A stretch of 54,855 nt of DNA. Origin: Opitutaceae bacterium. Its GTDB lineage: Bacteria; Verrucomicrobiota; Verrucomicrobiia; Opitutales; Opitutaceae. Below, piece after piece: positions 17,030 to 25,543 of this stretch. Position 1 is the stretch's first letter, and every line of letters begins with the position of its first letter. The notes under the pieces were generated by a model. The model searched no databases. It saw nothing but the letters and a program-made list of their open reading frames with translations, and had not been told where the DNA came from. A program made the position numbers and the translations under genes. Where the stretch lies: the NCBI GenBank assembly GCA_003151495.1, contig PLXR01000056.1, forward strand, positions 1 to 54,855, given 5' to 3'.

Positions 17030-18376
17030 TCACTTCAGGCCGGCGATCAGCGCCTCGTTCAAGCGGGTGTACTCGTCCTTCGCGGGGCCGGTGGTCTTCG
17101 AGGCGAGCTCGATGGAGTGCCTGGCCTCGGCTTCGGCCCCGGCCTTGTCGCCCTTCTTCGCCAGGATCCGGGCCTTGTGGTAGACAAGGTAGAACGCGTC
17201 GGGCTGCTCGGCTATGGCGGCATCCATCCACGCCGCGGCCTTGTCTAGGTCGAGGTTGTTGTCGATGTAGAACATGGCCGCCTGCGCGTAGGGTTTCGCC
17301 CCGGGCGCCGCCATCGCCGCCTCGATCCTCGGGACCATCACGCCCACCAGGTCGGTGTCGATCTTCACGGACACATGCGTCTTCTCCCACTTGAGGTTCA
17401 GCGTGGCCGTGCCCCCGCTCAGGTCGTTGAACCCGATGGTGAAGGTCTCGATGGGCTCCGCGAGCGTGCCCGCCCTCGCCGTGACGCGCAGGACGTCGTT
17501 CTTCGCGTCGTAGGCATAGGCCCCCCACTGGTTCCCGGCCTTCTGGAATATGAAGGTCCATTCGTCCGCCCCGGGGAGGGTGAACAGCTCGTAGGTGCCC
17601 GCGTCGAGGTGCTGCCCCTGGACGGTCACGGGCGTGCTGAAGCTGATCCGCGTCGCACTGTTCGCACCCGTGCGCCAGACCTGGCCGTACGGGTTGTTGC
17701 CGCCGAGCATCACGCGCCCCCTGGCGCTCGGGCGCGAATACACGACCTCGATGTCCGTCACCCCGACGCGCTGCTTGAGCGTCTCCGTCGGGCTGGCCTG
17801 GGGGAAGGCGAGCTGGGCGGCGGGAGCCTTCAGCGCCACCGAGAACTGGGTCTTCTCCCACATGATCCTGAGCGTGCCGCCGCCCGACTTGTCCTCGTCA
17901 ATTGCCAGGGTCAGCTGGTCCACGGGTTGATCAAGAGCCTCCTTCTTCAATTCCACGCGGGCGAGGTCGTGGGTCTCGTCGACCGGCACGCCCCACTTGC
18001 CCACGCTGGTGCTGATCGCGAGCCTCGACGGCCCGGTCGCCGACGGGATCGTGTACAGCGTGTAGGTCCCCGCCGGAACCGTGGCATCGCCCACGATCAG
18101 GGGCTTCTGGGTGATGAGGGTCGTCGCCTCGTCGGCTCCGAGCCGGTCGGCCTTGTCCCAGGCGACCAGGCCGCCCCAGATGACGCGCGGCTGGCCGGTC
18201 TTCGGGTCCTTCGTGTAGGGCCGGCCGTAGGTGAGGGTGACCCGGTTGCCCGTCCGCCAGTCGCCGAAGACGACGCTCACGGTCTCATGGGGGCTCTTCC
18301 GGTTTTGCTGGGCCTTCAGCGGCATGGCCGCGCAGGCGGCGAGGAACAGGGCTAGGATGTATCTGAGGTGTCTCAT
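17030..18376 (-). CDS. Exported protein with two DUF2911 domains and TPR-like tail
   Basis: A 448-residue protein with a signal peptide cut near LKAQQ. It contains two copies of DUF2911: the first (~30-170) has VTLTYGRPYTKDP and WGGLVAWDKADRLGADEATT; the second (~195-335) has VVYSRPSARGRVMLGGNNPY and GQVWRTGANSATRI. Each is followed by the AGTYTLYTIP/AGTYELFTLP and EKTQF/EKTHV strands. The last ~100 residues are helical and fit two TPR-like repeats. Function unknown. ATG 18376 has a well-placed AGGAG. Only 26 bp separate it from the large PIG-L gene, so it may lead that operon. Confidence 0.85.
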   Translation of the reverse strand: MRHLRYILALFLAACAAMPLKAQQNRKSPHETVSVVFGDWRTGNRVTLTYGRPYTKDPKTGQPRVIWGGLVAWDKADRLGADEATTLITQKPLIVGDATVPAGTYTLYTIPSATGPSRLAISTSVGKWGVPVDETHDLARVELKKEALDQPVDQLTLAIDEDKSGGGTLRIMWEKTQFSVALKAPAAQLAFPQASPTETLKQRVGVTDIEVVYSRPSARGRVMLGGNNPYGQVWRTGANSATRISFSTPVTVQGQHLDAGTYELFTLPGADEWTFIFQKAGNQWGAYAYDAKNDVLRVTARAGTLAEPIETFTIGFNDLSGGTATLNLKWEKTHVSVKIDTDLVGVMVPRIEAAMAAPGAKPYAQAAMFYIDNNLDLDKAAAWMDAAIAEQPDAFYLVYHKARILAKKGDKAGAEAEARHSIELASKTTGPAKDEYTRLNEALIAGLK

Positions 18377-18382
18377 GGGAAT

Positions 18383-18387
18383 CTCCT
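18383..18387 (-). promoter_or_regulatory. Ribosome binding site of the DUF2911 gene
   Basis: AGGAG on the minus strand, six bases before ATG 18376. It is a clear Shine-Dalgarno match and supports that start; many other genes in this window lack one because they are coupled by overlaps. Confidence 0.7.
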
Positions 18388-18485
18388 GACAGCTTGATTT
18401 CGGGTTGTCCCGTTTTTGGGGATAAGCGGTCGAAACACGTAGTCCAACTGCGCGGTTTCGGCAAGTACCGGCGCGCCTGTTGGCC

Positions 18486-19397
18486 CTAGTTCCTCTCGAG
18501 GAGGCCCAGGCCCCGCATCCAGTCGGCCGCGCGATCGGGCCAGGTCGTCACAGTGTCCCTCGTTCGCCTCAGCCCGTATCCGTGGCCCCCTGTCGGGTAG
18601 ACATGCAGCTCAAAGGGAACCTTCGCCTCCCTCAGGGCCATCGCGTAGCCAAGGACGTTCTCGACATGGATCGGGTCGTCCACGGCCATCACGAGGAAGG
18701 TGGGGGGCGTGGCCGGGTTGACCGCCGCCTCCGGGGCGATCGCATACCCGCCCGCGTCACTTACGAGGTAGGCCGGGTAGATGAGGAGCTGGAAATCCGG
18801 GCGGCAGCTCGCGTCGTCCGAGCTGTCCACGCGGGGATAGGTCCGCGACGAAGCCTGGGCGCTCAGGACGGCGCAGAGGTTCCCCCCGGCCGAGAAGCCG
18901 AGCACGCCGATGCGGCCCGGGTTGAGCCCCCACTCGCCGGCGTGCGACCGGACGATGCCGACGGCGCGCTGGGCGTCCTGGAGCGGAGCCGCGTAGGGCG
19001 GCCTCCCCTCGCGCCTCGGGACGCGGTACTTCACGAGCACGGCGGTGACCCCGATGGAGTTGAGCCACTCGCAGACCTCGGTCCCCTCGAGATCGATCGC
19101 GAGAATGTAGTAGCCGCCCCCGGGGCAGACCACGACCGTCGTGCCGGTGTCGGCGAAGGGCATGGGCCTATAGACCGTGATCGTGGGCTCCGAGACATTC
19201 CCGAGCGCAATGACCTTCCGGCCGGCCTGGAGGCCGTCGGTCGGCTTCCTCACGTCGCGCTCCTCCCCTATCCCGCCCGTCTCCCCGGGCGCGGCCGCGG
19301 GCCACAGCCTCATCGGTGGCGACTGGGCCCCGAGGCAGGCTGCCCCAAGGAGCGCGAGCGCCAATCCGGCAGAGGTTCTTCTGCGCCTAGTTTGCAC
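18486..19397 (-). CDS. Exported alpha/beta hydrolase (esterase/lipase family), tandem copy 2
   Basis: A 303-residue protein with a signal peptide ending LGAQSPP. It is an acetyl-xylan-esterase-like alpha/beta hydrolase: CPGGGYYILAIDLEG forms the oxyanion-hole region, GVLGFSAGGNLCAVLS holds the nucleophile Ser, VMAVDDPIHVENV the acid and PTGGHGYGLRR the His. The family removes acyl groups from plant polysaccharides or small esters. The GTG start (19397) lies inside the end of the upstream copy with an 11-bp overlap. It is strikingly similar to copy 1 along its whole length. Confidence 0.88.
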   Translation of the reverse strand: MQTRRRRTSAGLALALLGAACLGAQSPPMRLWPAAAPGETGGIGEERDVRKPTDGLQAGRKVIALGNVSEPTITVYRPMPFADTGTTVVVCPGGGYYILAIDLEGTEVCEWLNSIGVTAVLVKYRVPRREGRPPYAAPLQDAQRAVGIVRSHAGEWGLNPGRIGVLGFSAGGNLCAVLSAQASSRTYPRVDSSDDASCRPDFQLLIYPAYLVSDAGGYAIAPEAAVNPATPPTFLVMAVDDPIHVENVLGYAMALREAKVPFELHVYPTGGHGYGLRRTRDTVTTWPDRAADWMRGLGLLERN

Positions 19398-20292
19398 CCA
19401 GGATCCCCCGGCCTTTCATCCAGTCCGCGGCGCGCTTCGGCCAGGTGGTGACAAAGTCCTTTGTGGGCCTGAGCCCATAGCCGTGGCCCCCTGTCGGGTA
19501 GACGTGCAGCTCAAAGGGAACCTTGGCCTCCTTCAGGGCCATCGCGTAGCCGAGGACGTTCTCGACGCGGACCGGGTCGTCGAGCGCCATCGCAAGGAAG
19601 GTCGGGGGAGTGCCGGCCGTCACGGCGGCCTCAGGGCCGACCGTGTACGCCTTTTCCTTCTCCTTCCCGACCAGGCCGCCGGGATAGATGAGGATCTGGA
19701 AGTCGGGGCGGCAGCTCGCGTCGTCCGATTCATCGACACGGGGATAGGTCCGGGCGTCCGCGTGCGCGCAAAGCGTCGCGCTGAGGTGCCCCCCCGCTGA
19801 AAAGCCGAGGATGCCCACCCTTGCCGGGTCAATGCCCCACTCCTTGGCGTGGGAGCGGACGATCCCAACGGAGCGCTGCGCATCCTGGAGTGGCGCCGCA
19901 TAGGCGGGCTGGCCCTCCCGCGCAGGGACCCGGTACTTGAGCAGCACGCCCGTGATCCCGATGGAATTGAGCCATTCGCACACCTCGGTGCCCTCGAGGT
20001 CCATCGCCAGGATGTGGTATCCGCCGCCCGGGCAGACCAGAACGGCGGCGCCGGTGTCCCCGGAGGCGGGACGGTACACGGTGAGGGTCGGGTCGGAGAC
20101 GTTGCCGAGCCGGATCAGCGGCCTCCCGGCAATCAGGTTGTCCTTCGGCGTGGTCGTGTCCCCCTCCACTCCGATCCCGCCCTTTTCCCCGGGTGCGGCC
20201 CCCGGCCAGACCCTCATCGGCGGCGACTGGGCCCCGAGGCTTGCGGCGCACAGGAGCGCAAGGACAACACAGCGGGGCGCTTGCGGGGTCAT
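19387..20292 (-). CDS. Exported alpha/beta hydrolase (esterase/lipase family), tandem copy 1
   Basis: A 301-residue paralogue of the downstream gene. It has signal peptide ASLGAQSPP, oxyanion region CPGGGYHILAMDLEG, nucleophile elbow GILGFSAGGHLSATL, acid region AMALDDPVRVENV and His region PTGGHGYGLRP. The two share long identical stretches, such as LEGTEVCEWLNSIG, DAQRxVGIVRSHA and VENVLGYAMAL. They clearly arose by tandem duplication and may act on related acylated sugars. ATG 20292 follows 55 bp after the stop of the sugar kinase gene, so co-transcription is possible. Confidence 0.88.
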   Translation of the reverse strand: MTPQAPRCVVLALLCAASLGAQSPPMRVWPGAAPGEKGGIGVEGDTTTPKDNLIAGRPLIRLGNVSDPTLTVYRPASGDTGAAVLVCPGGGYHILAMDLEGTEVCEWLNSIGITGVLLKYRVPAREGQPAYAAPLQDAQRSVGIVRSHAKEWGIDPARVGILGFSAGGHLSATLCAHADARTYPRVDESDDASCRPDFQILIYPGGLVGKEKEKAYTVGPEAAVTAGTPPTFLAMALDDPVRVENVLGYAMALKEAKVPFELHVYPTGGHGYGLRPTKDFVTTWPKRAADWMKGRGILGAN

Positions 20293-20347
20293 CCCGCGAG
20301 CGAACTCCCACGGGACGGGACAGTCGATCCAATTTGTCGCGACGGCC

Positions 20348-21427
20348 CTATGCGGCCGCCGAGAGGATCCGGTGCAGGAGCGCCTCGTCCCCGAACCCGC
20401 CCGACTTGGAGACGACGATCGTCCCGTCCCAGCGCCCCCCGACGAACCTCGACACGGGCACCCCGGGGATGACCTGGCCCACGACCTCCAGGTGGTGCGT
20501 CCCCAGCGCCTGGCAGAGGGCGCGCAGGGTCTCCCCCCCGGATGCAATGAGAGTCCGGGGCTTCGGGATCTTCTCCGCGAGCCGCCCGAATCCGCCCGAG
20601 ATCCGGCGAGCGGCCTCCGCCCGGGCCGTGCCGGGCGGCAGGGCGAAGCGCACGAGGCAGACCCCGGGGTCGCCGAGCCGTGCAGCCACCCGCGCCGCGT
20701 CACTCTCCCCGTCCCCGATAGAGAGGACGACGGGGCCGCACCTCTCGAGCTGCGCCGCGGTCGCGGGATGGTCCGTGCCGAAAAGCCCAAGGACCGGGCT
20801 CGCAAGGGCCGGGGCCATGGGCACCCTTCCCCCCGCGATCGCCGCCGCGAGCCCCCCGCTTCCGCACCACAGCACGGGCGACTGCAGCTCCTTCCCCGCG
20901 TCGGCGATGCGGCGGAGGTCCGCGTCGGTCTCCGCGTCCCAGAGGCTCACGCCTTCAGGCACGGGCCCCCCCGCCCGCGCGAGGACCATGGGGATTCCAT
21001 GGGAGAGGAGGGCGGCCCCGAGATCCTCCCCGCTTGGCCCGGGGGCGCCCGCCTGGAACTGACGTCCCCCGCGGGTGACCCGCCCGTGCAGCGGGAAGGC
21101 CGGGGCGACGATGCAGTATCGCGGGAGCGTCGCGCGGAGCGTGGCGGCCAGCTCCAGGCCCGGATGCCCTCGCAGGAGGCTGTCGACCTTCCTGTAGGAG
21201 ATCGCCCCGGATTCCCGCAGGAGGATGCCGGCAAGGCGCGCGGCCTCCGACGCCGCGGACGCCGCGTCCAGCTCCCGTGTGGCGGAATCAACCGCCATCT
21301 CCCCCGGAAGCGGCGAGGGAAGCCTCCCGCCGAGATAGACGGGCAGCGCGCGCCCAACGCCCACGAATTGCGCCGCGGTGTCGAGGGCTCCTGTTAGGTC
21401 GTCGGCGACGAGACGGAGGGGCTTCAT
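20348..21427 (-). CDS. Four-carbon acid sugar kinase family protein (DUF1537)
   Basis: A 359-residue cytoplasmic protein. The N-terminal domain begins with the family signature LRLVADDLTGALDTAAQF. It contains YRKVDSLLRGHPGLEL and CIVAPAFPLHGRVTRGGRQ, which bind the four-carbon acid sugar. The C-terminal nucleotide-binding domain has LIASGGETLRALCQALG and the typical end GGRWDGTIVVSKSGGFGDE. Known members phosphorylate 3-dehydrotetronate, erythronate or threonate. The protein is somewhat shorter than usual. The expected partners (PdxA2 and class II aldolase) are not adjacent, so the substrate is open. Confidence 0.88.
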   Translation of the reverse strand: MKPLRLVADDLTGALDTAAQFVGVGRALPVYLGGRLPSPLPGEMAVDSATRELDAASAASEAARLAGILLRESGAISYRKVDSLLRGHPGLELAATLRATLPRYCIVAPAFPLHGRVTRGGRQFQAGAPGPSGEDLGAALLSHGIPMVLARAGGPVPEGVSLWDAETDADLRRIADAGKELQSPVLWCGSGGLAAAIAGGRVPMAPALASPVLGLFGTDHPATAAQLERCGPVVLSIGDGESDAARVAARLGDPGVCLVRFALPPGTARAEAARRISGGFGRLAEKIPKPRTLIASGGETLRALCQALGTHHLEVVGQVIPGVPVSRFVGGRWDGTIVVSKSGGFGDEALLHRILSAAA

Positions 21428-21458
21428 GCGTTCCCCCGAATCTCGGAGCTTTCCCGCG

Positions 21459-23141
21459 CTATTGCCAGAATGGAGCGGGGTCCTGGACCGGCTTGTCCTC
21501 CGCCATCGGGATCTCGAAATTCTGAAGGACCACCGTCTTTTCCAGCGTCCCTGCGGGCTCGGCCGAGAGGATGATGAGCTCCGCATCGGCAAGCCACGCG
21601 TCGTCGATGGGACCCTTCACCGGAATTCCGCCGGCCTGCCAGCGGTCCCCGAACTTGATGTGCTTCAGGTTGATCTCCATGGCCCAGATGGGGGTGTCCT
21701 GCGAGTTCCAGCGGTCCGCCGAGAGCGCGAACTCTCCCCGCTTCCGATTGAGCAGCACGAATCCATGCTTGTTGTTGTTCCAGGGGTCCGGCCGGGCCTC
21801 CCCCTCGGTGATGAGCATGCTCGTGATGCGCAGGTGCCTAAGCTCCGCAACGGCCCCGCCGTCGACGATGCCAACCTTGCCCACGCTCCACATCTGGCCC
21901 TCGCGGACCCAGGTTGCCCCCGGCTTCGCCGGCAGCCTTATGTCCTCCCTGAACGCCAGCTCGTGAAGGTTGAGCGCGACGGACAGCGTGCCGCGCCGCC
22001 CCGAGTATTTCCTGGCCATCTCGTTGGAGAATGAGAAAAGCCTGAGCCAGCTTGGCCGCACCTTTTCGGCATCAAGCGTGGGGGGCGTGAGGCCGAGGCG
22101 CCTGCAGATGGAGGACGCCTGGGCCTGCTGGGTCCAATGGTTCCAGAAGACCCTGGAGTTCACGGGAAATACACCCTGCTCGCCGTTCTCGAAGAGCACC
22201 CTGGAGGATAGCGAGTCGAGCTGGACAATCCGGCCTTCCGGGACGCTCCGCACCGCCGCATTGATCGCCACCGTGTGCGTCCGGATGGTGCGGCCGGTCG
22301 ACGGGTCGCGCTCATAGCCGCTGGTCCAGAGCTGCGACGGGGGAAACAGCATGACCTGGACCCCGGGGGACGGCTCGGGCGCGGACACGATCGCGGCTTC
22401 GCCTCTCGGCGCCACCCTAATTGAAACCGGCAACATTGTTCCGGAGAAAAGCACCGCCGGTATCAGGGCTCCGAGGATCACGAGCGTCCTCGCGGTGCGC
22501 CGGGTCATGAACTGGTGGTAAAGTAGGAGGACGGCCGCGATCCCGGAATAGAGCCCCAGGGCCGCCATGCGGGGCGCATGGTCGGGTATGTCGAACCTCC
22601 AGGGGGCGAATATAGGCAGGTCGGGTTTCATGACCGCGAACACGACCGCGGCCACATTGGCCCCTAGCAGGGCCGCGGCCGCCTGTATCAGGCTGCTCGT
22701 CATCGACCCGATGAATGCGGCCACGAGGGCCTCGGCCATGATCATGCCTGTCGACTCGATCACCATCCCCGCCAGGACCGGAAGCGACGCATCCATGGAG
22801 GACGCAAGGTAGATGTTGACCAGGAGCGACGGGACCGCGAACACCCCGAACAGGAAGGCAAGTTTTGCGGTGAGGAGCGCGCCAGGCGGGATCGGGCGGG
22901 TGCGCCAGAAGGCCTTGTCCCCGACGGTGGGGTCCGCCTGCACGATCGCAACGGACAGGATGAACTCGACAATCATTGGGCTGATCTGGCCCACGAAGAG
23001 GGACGACGTCATCCCGCCCAAGGCCGGGATGAAGGCCCAGTACCACCCGAGCGTCGCGAGCAGGCTGAACGCGACGCTTAGGGCGGCGAGGAACCAGTAG
23101 TGGCGGAGGTCCTTCCGGATGATGTGGAGGACGATGCTCAT
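21459..23141 (-). CDS. ABC transporter permease-type membrane protein
   Basis: A 560-residue protein. The N-terminal half has about six hydrophobic segments in the manner of ABC-2-type permeases (IIRKDLRHYWFLAALSVAFS, then a polar loop with FWRTRPIPPGALLTAKL, a usual ABC-2 motif). The C-terminal ~330 residues form a large extracytoplasmic-looking beta-rich domain without a recognised family. Its ATG overlaps the stop of the ATPase gene, so it is the membrane partner of that ATPase. Export or sensing of an unknown compound is likely; GntR/YtrA-type loci often answer to antimicrobials or envelope stress. Confidence 0.8.
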   Translation of the reverse strand: MSIVLHIIRKDLRHYWFLAALSVAFSLLATLGWYWAFIPALGGMTSSLFVGQISPMIVEFILSVAIVQADPTVGDKAFWRTRPIPPGALLTAKLAFLFGVFAVPSLLVNIYLASSMDASLPVLAGMVIESTGMIMAEALVAAFIGSMTSSLIQAAAALLGANVAAVVFAVMKPDLPIFAPWRFDIPDHAPRMAALGLYSGIAAVLLLYHQFMTRRTARTLVILGALIPAVLFSGTMLPVSIRVAPRGEAAIVSAPEPSPGVQVMLFPPSQLWTSGYERDPSTGRTIRTHTVAINAAVRSVPEGRIVQLDSLSSRVLFENGEQGVFPVNSRVFWNHWTQQAQASSICRRLGLTPPTLDAEKVRPSWLRLFSFSNEMARKYSGRRGTLSVALNLHELAFREDIRLPAKPGATWVREGQMWSVGKVGIVDGGAVAELRHLRITSMLITEGEARPDPWNNNKHGFVLLNRKRGEFALSADRWNSQDTPIWAMEINLKHIKFGDRWQAGGIPVKGPIDDAWLADAELIILSAEPAGTLEKTVVLQNFEIPMAEDKPVQDPAPFWQ

Positions 23142-24052
23142 GCCGCCTCCTTCCCGCCGTCGCCGCGGTGCTGCCGTGCAAGCACGAGGAATATCTCGCT
23201 CAGCGTCATCGCCTGGAGCGAGACGGTCGCGCCGGGGAACATCCCGCCGAGCTCCGACTCCGTCGCGGGCGAGAACGCGCCGTGCACCAGCTGGAGGACG
23301 TTCTCCGAGGGCTGCCTCACCTCGAGCCATCCCGCGGGCCTCGCCGCGGGCGCCGCGACCCGGCTCCCGACGATCTCCACGGTCCGGAACCTCCCCCTCA
23401 TCGAGTCCGCGGACTCGTGGACGAGGAGCCGGCCCCCGGCGAGGAATCCCACGTCGTCCGCCAGCCTCTCGACCTCGTCGATGTCGTGCGAGGAGACGAT
23501 GAAGGTCCGGGGCCTGTCGTCGCCGGGCAGCTCGAGGAGGCCCTGGATGAACTCGTCCCGTACCAGGGGATCGAGGCCGCCGAACGGCTCGTCCAGCACC
23601 ATGAGCTCGGGCCGGAATGCGAGGCTGCTGAGGAGGGCCGCCTTCATGCGCATGCCCCGGGAGAGCTTCTTGATCGGACGATCGCCCGGCAGGTCGAACA
23701 TCGTCTGCAGGCGCAGGGCAAGCGCCCGGTCCCATGTGGGATAGAGCGGCCGGCAGAACTCCATGAGCTGCGCGACGGTCATCCAGTCCGGGAGGTCCTG
23801 GCCGTCGGCCACGTAGCCGATGCGGCGGAACTCCGAGGCCGTGAGCCGGGTGCTTTCGTGGCCCAGCACCCTGGACACTCCCCCTGTCGGGTGCAGCAGG
23901 TTCAGGAGCAGCTTCAGGAGCGTCGACTTGCCGGCCCCGTTGGGCCCCAGGAGGGCGAAGAAGCTTCCCTCGGGGACCGCTAGCGTCAGCTCGCGCACCG
24001 CCGGGACGCGGCCGAAGGAGCGGCTCAGTTTCTCACATTCGATGGCATTCAT
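23138..24052 (-). CDS. ABC transporter ATP-binding protein
   Basis: A 304-residue ATPase with Walker A GPNGAGKSTLLK (~40), Q-loop region around GYVADGQDLPDW, signature KKLSRGMRMKAALL (LSRGM rather than LSGGQ, as in many ABC-2 drug-type ATPases), Walker B LMVLDEPFGGLDP and the switch His SSHDIDEVE. The last ~90 residues are an added C-terminal domain. It is coupled on both sides by ATGA overlaps, to the GntR regulator upstream and the permease downstream, so the three act as one unit. Confidence 0.93.
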   Translation of the reverse strand: MNAIECEKLSRSFGRVPAVRELTLAVPEGSFFALLGPNGAGKSTLLKLLLNLLHPTGGVSRVLGHESTRLTASEFRRIGYVADGQDLPDWMTVAQLMEFCRPLYPTWDRALALRLQTMFDLPGDRPIKKLSRGMRMKAALLSSLAFRPELMVLDEPFGGLDPLVRDEFIQGLLELPGDDRPRTFIVSSHDIDEVERLADDVGFLAGGRLLVHESADSMRGRFRTVEIVGSRVAAPAARPAGWLEVRQPSENVLQLVHGAFSPATESELGGMFPGATVSLQAMTLSEIFLVLARQHRGDGGKEAA

Positions 24053-24435
24053 TGGATTCTTTGGAATTTCCGCCAGTGGCCGCGGACCGCGGCGACGACG
24101 CGCTCCTCGTCGAGGCCGAGCCTGCGCGCCTCCACGACGAGCCTCTCGAGCTCGCCGTTGAGGAGCGCCGAGCGGTCGGCGGCGGAGCCGGCCGCCGGCG
24201 GCGCCACGATCGTGCCGATGCCCGGATGGACAAGGAGGACGCCCTCGGCCGTAAGGGAGGCCACCACCTTGTGGGCCGTGTTCGGGTTGATCCGGAGCTC
24301 CTGGCTGAGCGTGCGCACGGCCGGGAAACGCGATCCCGCCGCGAGCTGCCCGGTGGCGATCGCCCTCTTCACCGCATAGGTGACCTGCTCGTAAACCGGC
24401 TCCCCTGGCCGAAAATTTACGCTGAATGGAAGCAT
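24049..24435 (-). CDS. GntR-family (YtrA-type) transcriptional regulator
   Basis: A 128-residue protein: winged helix at ~10-75 (EPVYEQVTYAVKRAIATGQL, FPAVRTLSQELRINPNTAHK, GVLLVHPGIGTIV) followed by a short helical dimerisation tail instead of a large ligand domain. That is the YtrA subfamily, which usually represses its own ABC operon. The start MLPFSVNFRPGEPVYEQV fits the family exactly, so ATG 24435 is firm even though no Shine-Dalgarno precedes it. A 21-bp palindrome overlaps its promoter. The stop overlaps the ATPase ATG. Confidence 0.9.
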   Translation of the reverse strand: MLPFSVNFRPGEPVYEQVTYAVKRAIATGQLAAGSRFPAVRTLSQELRINPNTAHKVVASLTAEGVLLVHPGIGTIVAPPAAGSAADRSALLNGELERLVVEARRLGLDEERVVAAVRGHWRKFQRIQ

Positions 24436-24437
24436 CG

Positions 24438-24474
24438 TGTACTATGTATACTAGTACACATAATGCACCGTCAA
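24438..24474 (-). promoter_or_regulatory. Promoter and palindromic operator of the GntR-ABC operon
   Basis: On the minus strand TTGACG (24469-24474) and TATACA (24445-24450) are 18 bp apart, a good -35/-10 pair. Only nine bases separate the -10 from ATG 24435, so the transcript should start within about three bases of the ATG and be essentially leaderless. The -10 lies inside a 21-bp palindrome, TGTACTA-N7-TAGTACA (24438-24458), whose seven-base arms match perfectly and whose centre contains GTATAC. Position and symmetry fit the operator of the GntR protein, giving autorepression by blocking the -10. Confidence 0.75.
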
Positions 24475-24573
24475 CACAAATTTCAGCGGGAAGCACGATG
24501 GTCGGACCCGGCTTCCGGTCGTCGTCTCACGTTTCCATTGAAGCCCGGCCGCGACTGGACTAGTTTGGGGGAG

Positions 24574-25002
24574 ATGACGGACCCACGCGTTCCCGTGCTC
24601 CTCTATGACGGCGAATGCGGCCTCTGCAACGGGGTGGTCAGGTTCCTGATCCGCCGAGATCCCGGGGGCCGCCTGCATTTTGCGACGCTCCAAGGCGATG
24701 CCGCGCAGGACTTCCTGCGATCCCAGGGCCTTCCGCTGGACGACTTTGACAGCCTTGTGTTCGCGCCGGACTGGGGCGACCGGCGGCGCGGCGCCCACCT
24801 GCTGCGCACGGCCGGGGCCCTCGCCTGCTTTGCGGAGCTGCAGGGGCCATGGCGCGCGGTATCATGGCTGCGCATCGTCCCGGCCTTCGTGCGCGACCCC
24901 GTGTACAGGCTCGTCGCCAGGACGCGCTACGCCCTTTTCGGAAGCTACAGGCCAAGCCCCCTGCCCGACCCCGCATGGAACCGGAGATTCCTGGACCGAT
25001 AG
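24574..25002 (+). CDS. DUF393 thiol-disulfide oxidoreductase-like protein
   Basis: A 142-residue protein of the DCC1/DUF393 family. The hallmark VLLYDGECGLCNGVVRFLIR carries the CxxC-type pair (Cys16-Cys19), followed by LHFATLQGDAAQDFLRSQGL. The later HLLRTAGALACFAEL and the C-terminal YRLVARTRYALFG are typical. The family is annotated as thioredoxin-like but has few tested members. ATG 24574 is preceded immediately by GGGGGAG, so the ribosome site is very close and a TTG three codons upstream is an alternative. Its end overlaps the DUF2062 gene by 28 bp. Confidence 0.85.
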   Translation: MTDPRVPVLLYDGECGLCNGVVRFLIRRDPGGRLHFATLQGDAAQDFLRSQGLPLDDFDSLVFAPDWGDRRRGAHLLRTAGALACFAELQGPWRAVSWLRIVPAFVRDPVYRLVARTRYALFGSYRPSPLPDPAWNRRFLDR

Positions 25003-25493
25003 CAGCGAAGCGGGGTTTCTGGCGCCGCTGGGTTCTGGACCCGGTGGTGAGGCAGCTCACCCAGGGGGTCTCCCCCGACAAGATCGCGCTCAGCATCGCC
25101 GTCGGCAGCGTCGTCGCGATCTTCCCTATCCTCGGTACCACAACCACGCTCTGCGTGATCGCAGGGGTGGCCCTAGGCCTTAACCAGCCGATCATCCAGG
25201 GCGTGAACGCCCTCTGCACGTTCATCTACTTCCCGCTCCTCGTCGCCTTCGTGCGCCTGGGGGACGCGCTCGCCGGCCGGGGCCGTTCCAGCCTGGACGT
25301 CCCGCTCATGATAGCGCTCCTCAGGCGCGAGCCCCGGGAATTCCTCCACCAGTTCGGCTCGACCGCCCTGCACGGCATGATCGGGTGGGCGGTGGTGGCC
25401 CCCGTCTGGGTGGCCGCAGTCTACCTCCTCGCCCTCAGGCCCCTGCGGGCCACGGCGCGCAGGCTGGGACGCCGCCGGGACAGCGGCCTATAG
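24975..25493 (+). CDS. DUF2062 membrane protein
   Basis: A 172-residue protein with about three membrane segments. It has the DUF2062 pattern: a basic N terminus (AAKRGFWRRWVLDPVVRQL), then GVSPDKIALSIAVGSVVAIF, PILGTTTTLCVIAGVALGLNQP and a conserved NALCTFIYFPLLVAFVRLG. The family is often found near glycosyltransferases and is of unknown function. ATG 24975 lies inside the end of the DUF393 gene, so the two are co-translated. Confidence 0.85.
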   Translation: MEPEIPGPIAAKRGFWRRWVLDPVVRQLTQGVSPDKIALSIAVGSVVAIFPILGTTTTLCVIAGVALGLNQPIIQGVNALCTFIYFPLLVAFVRLGDALAGRGRSSLDVPLMIALLRREPREFLHQFGSTALHGMIGWAVVAPVWVAAVYLLALRPLRATARRLGRRRDSGL

Positions 25494-25543
25494 CTTAAAA
25501 AATTGTCTGCCCATGGCGGGTCCCAGCGTCTTGTATCACCGTG

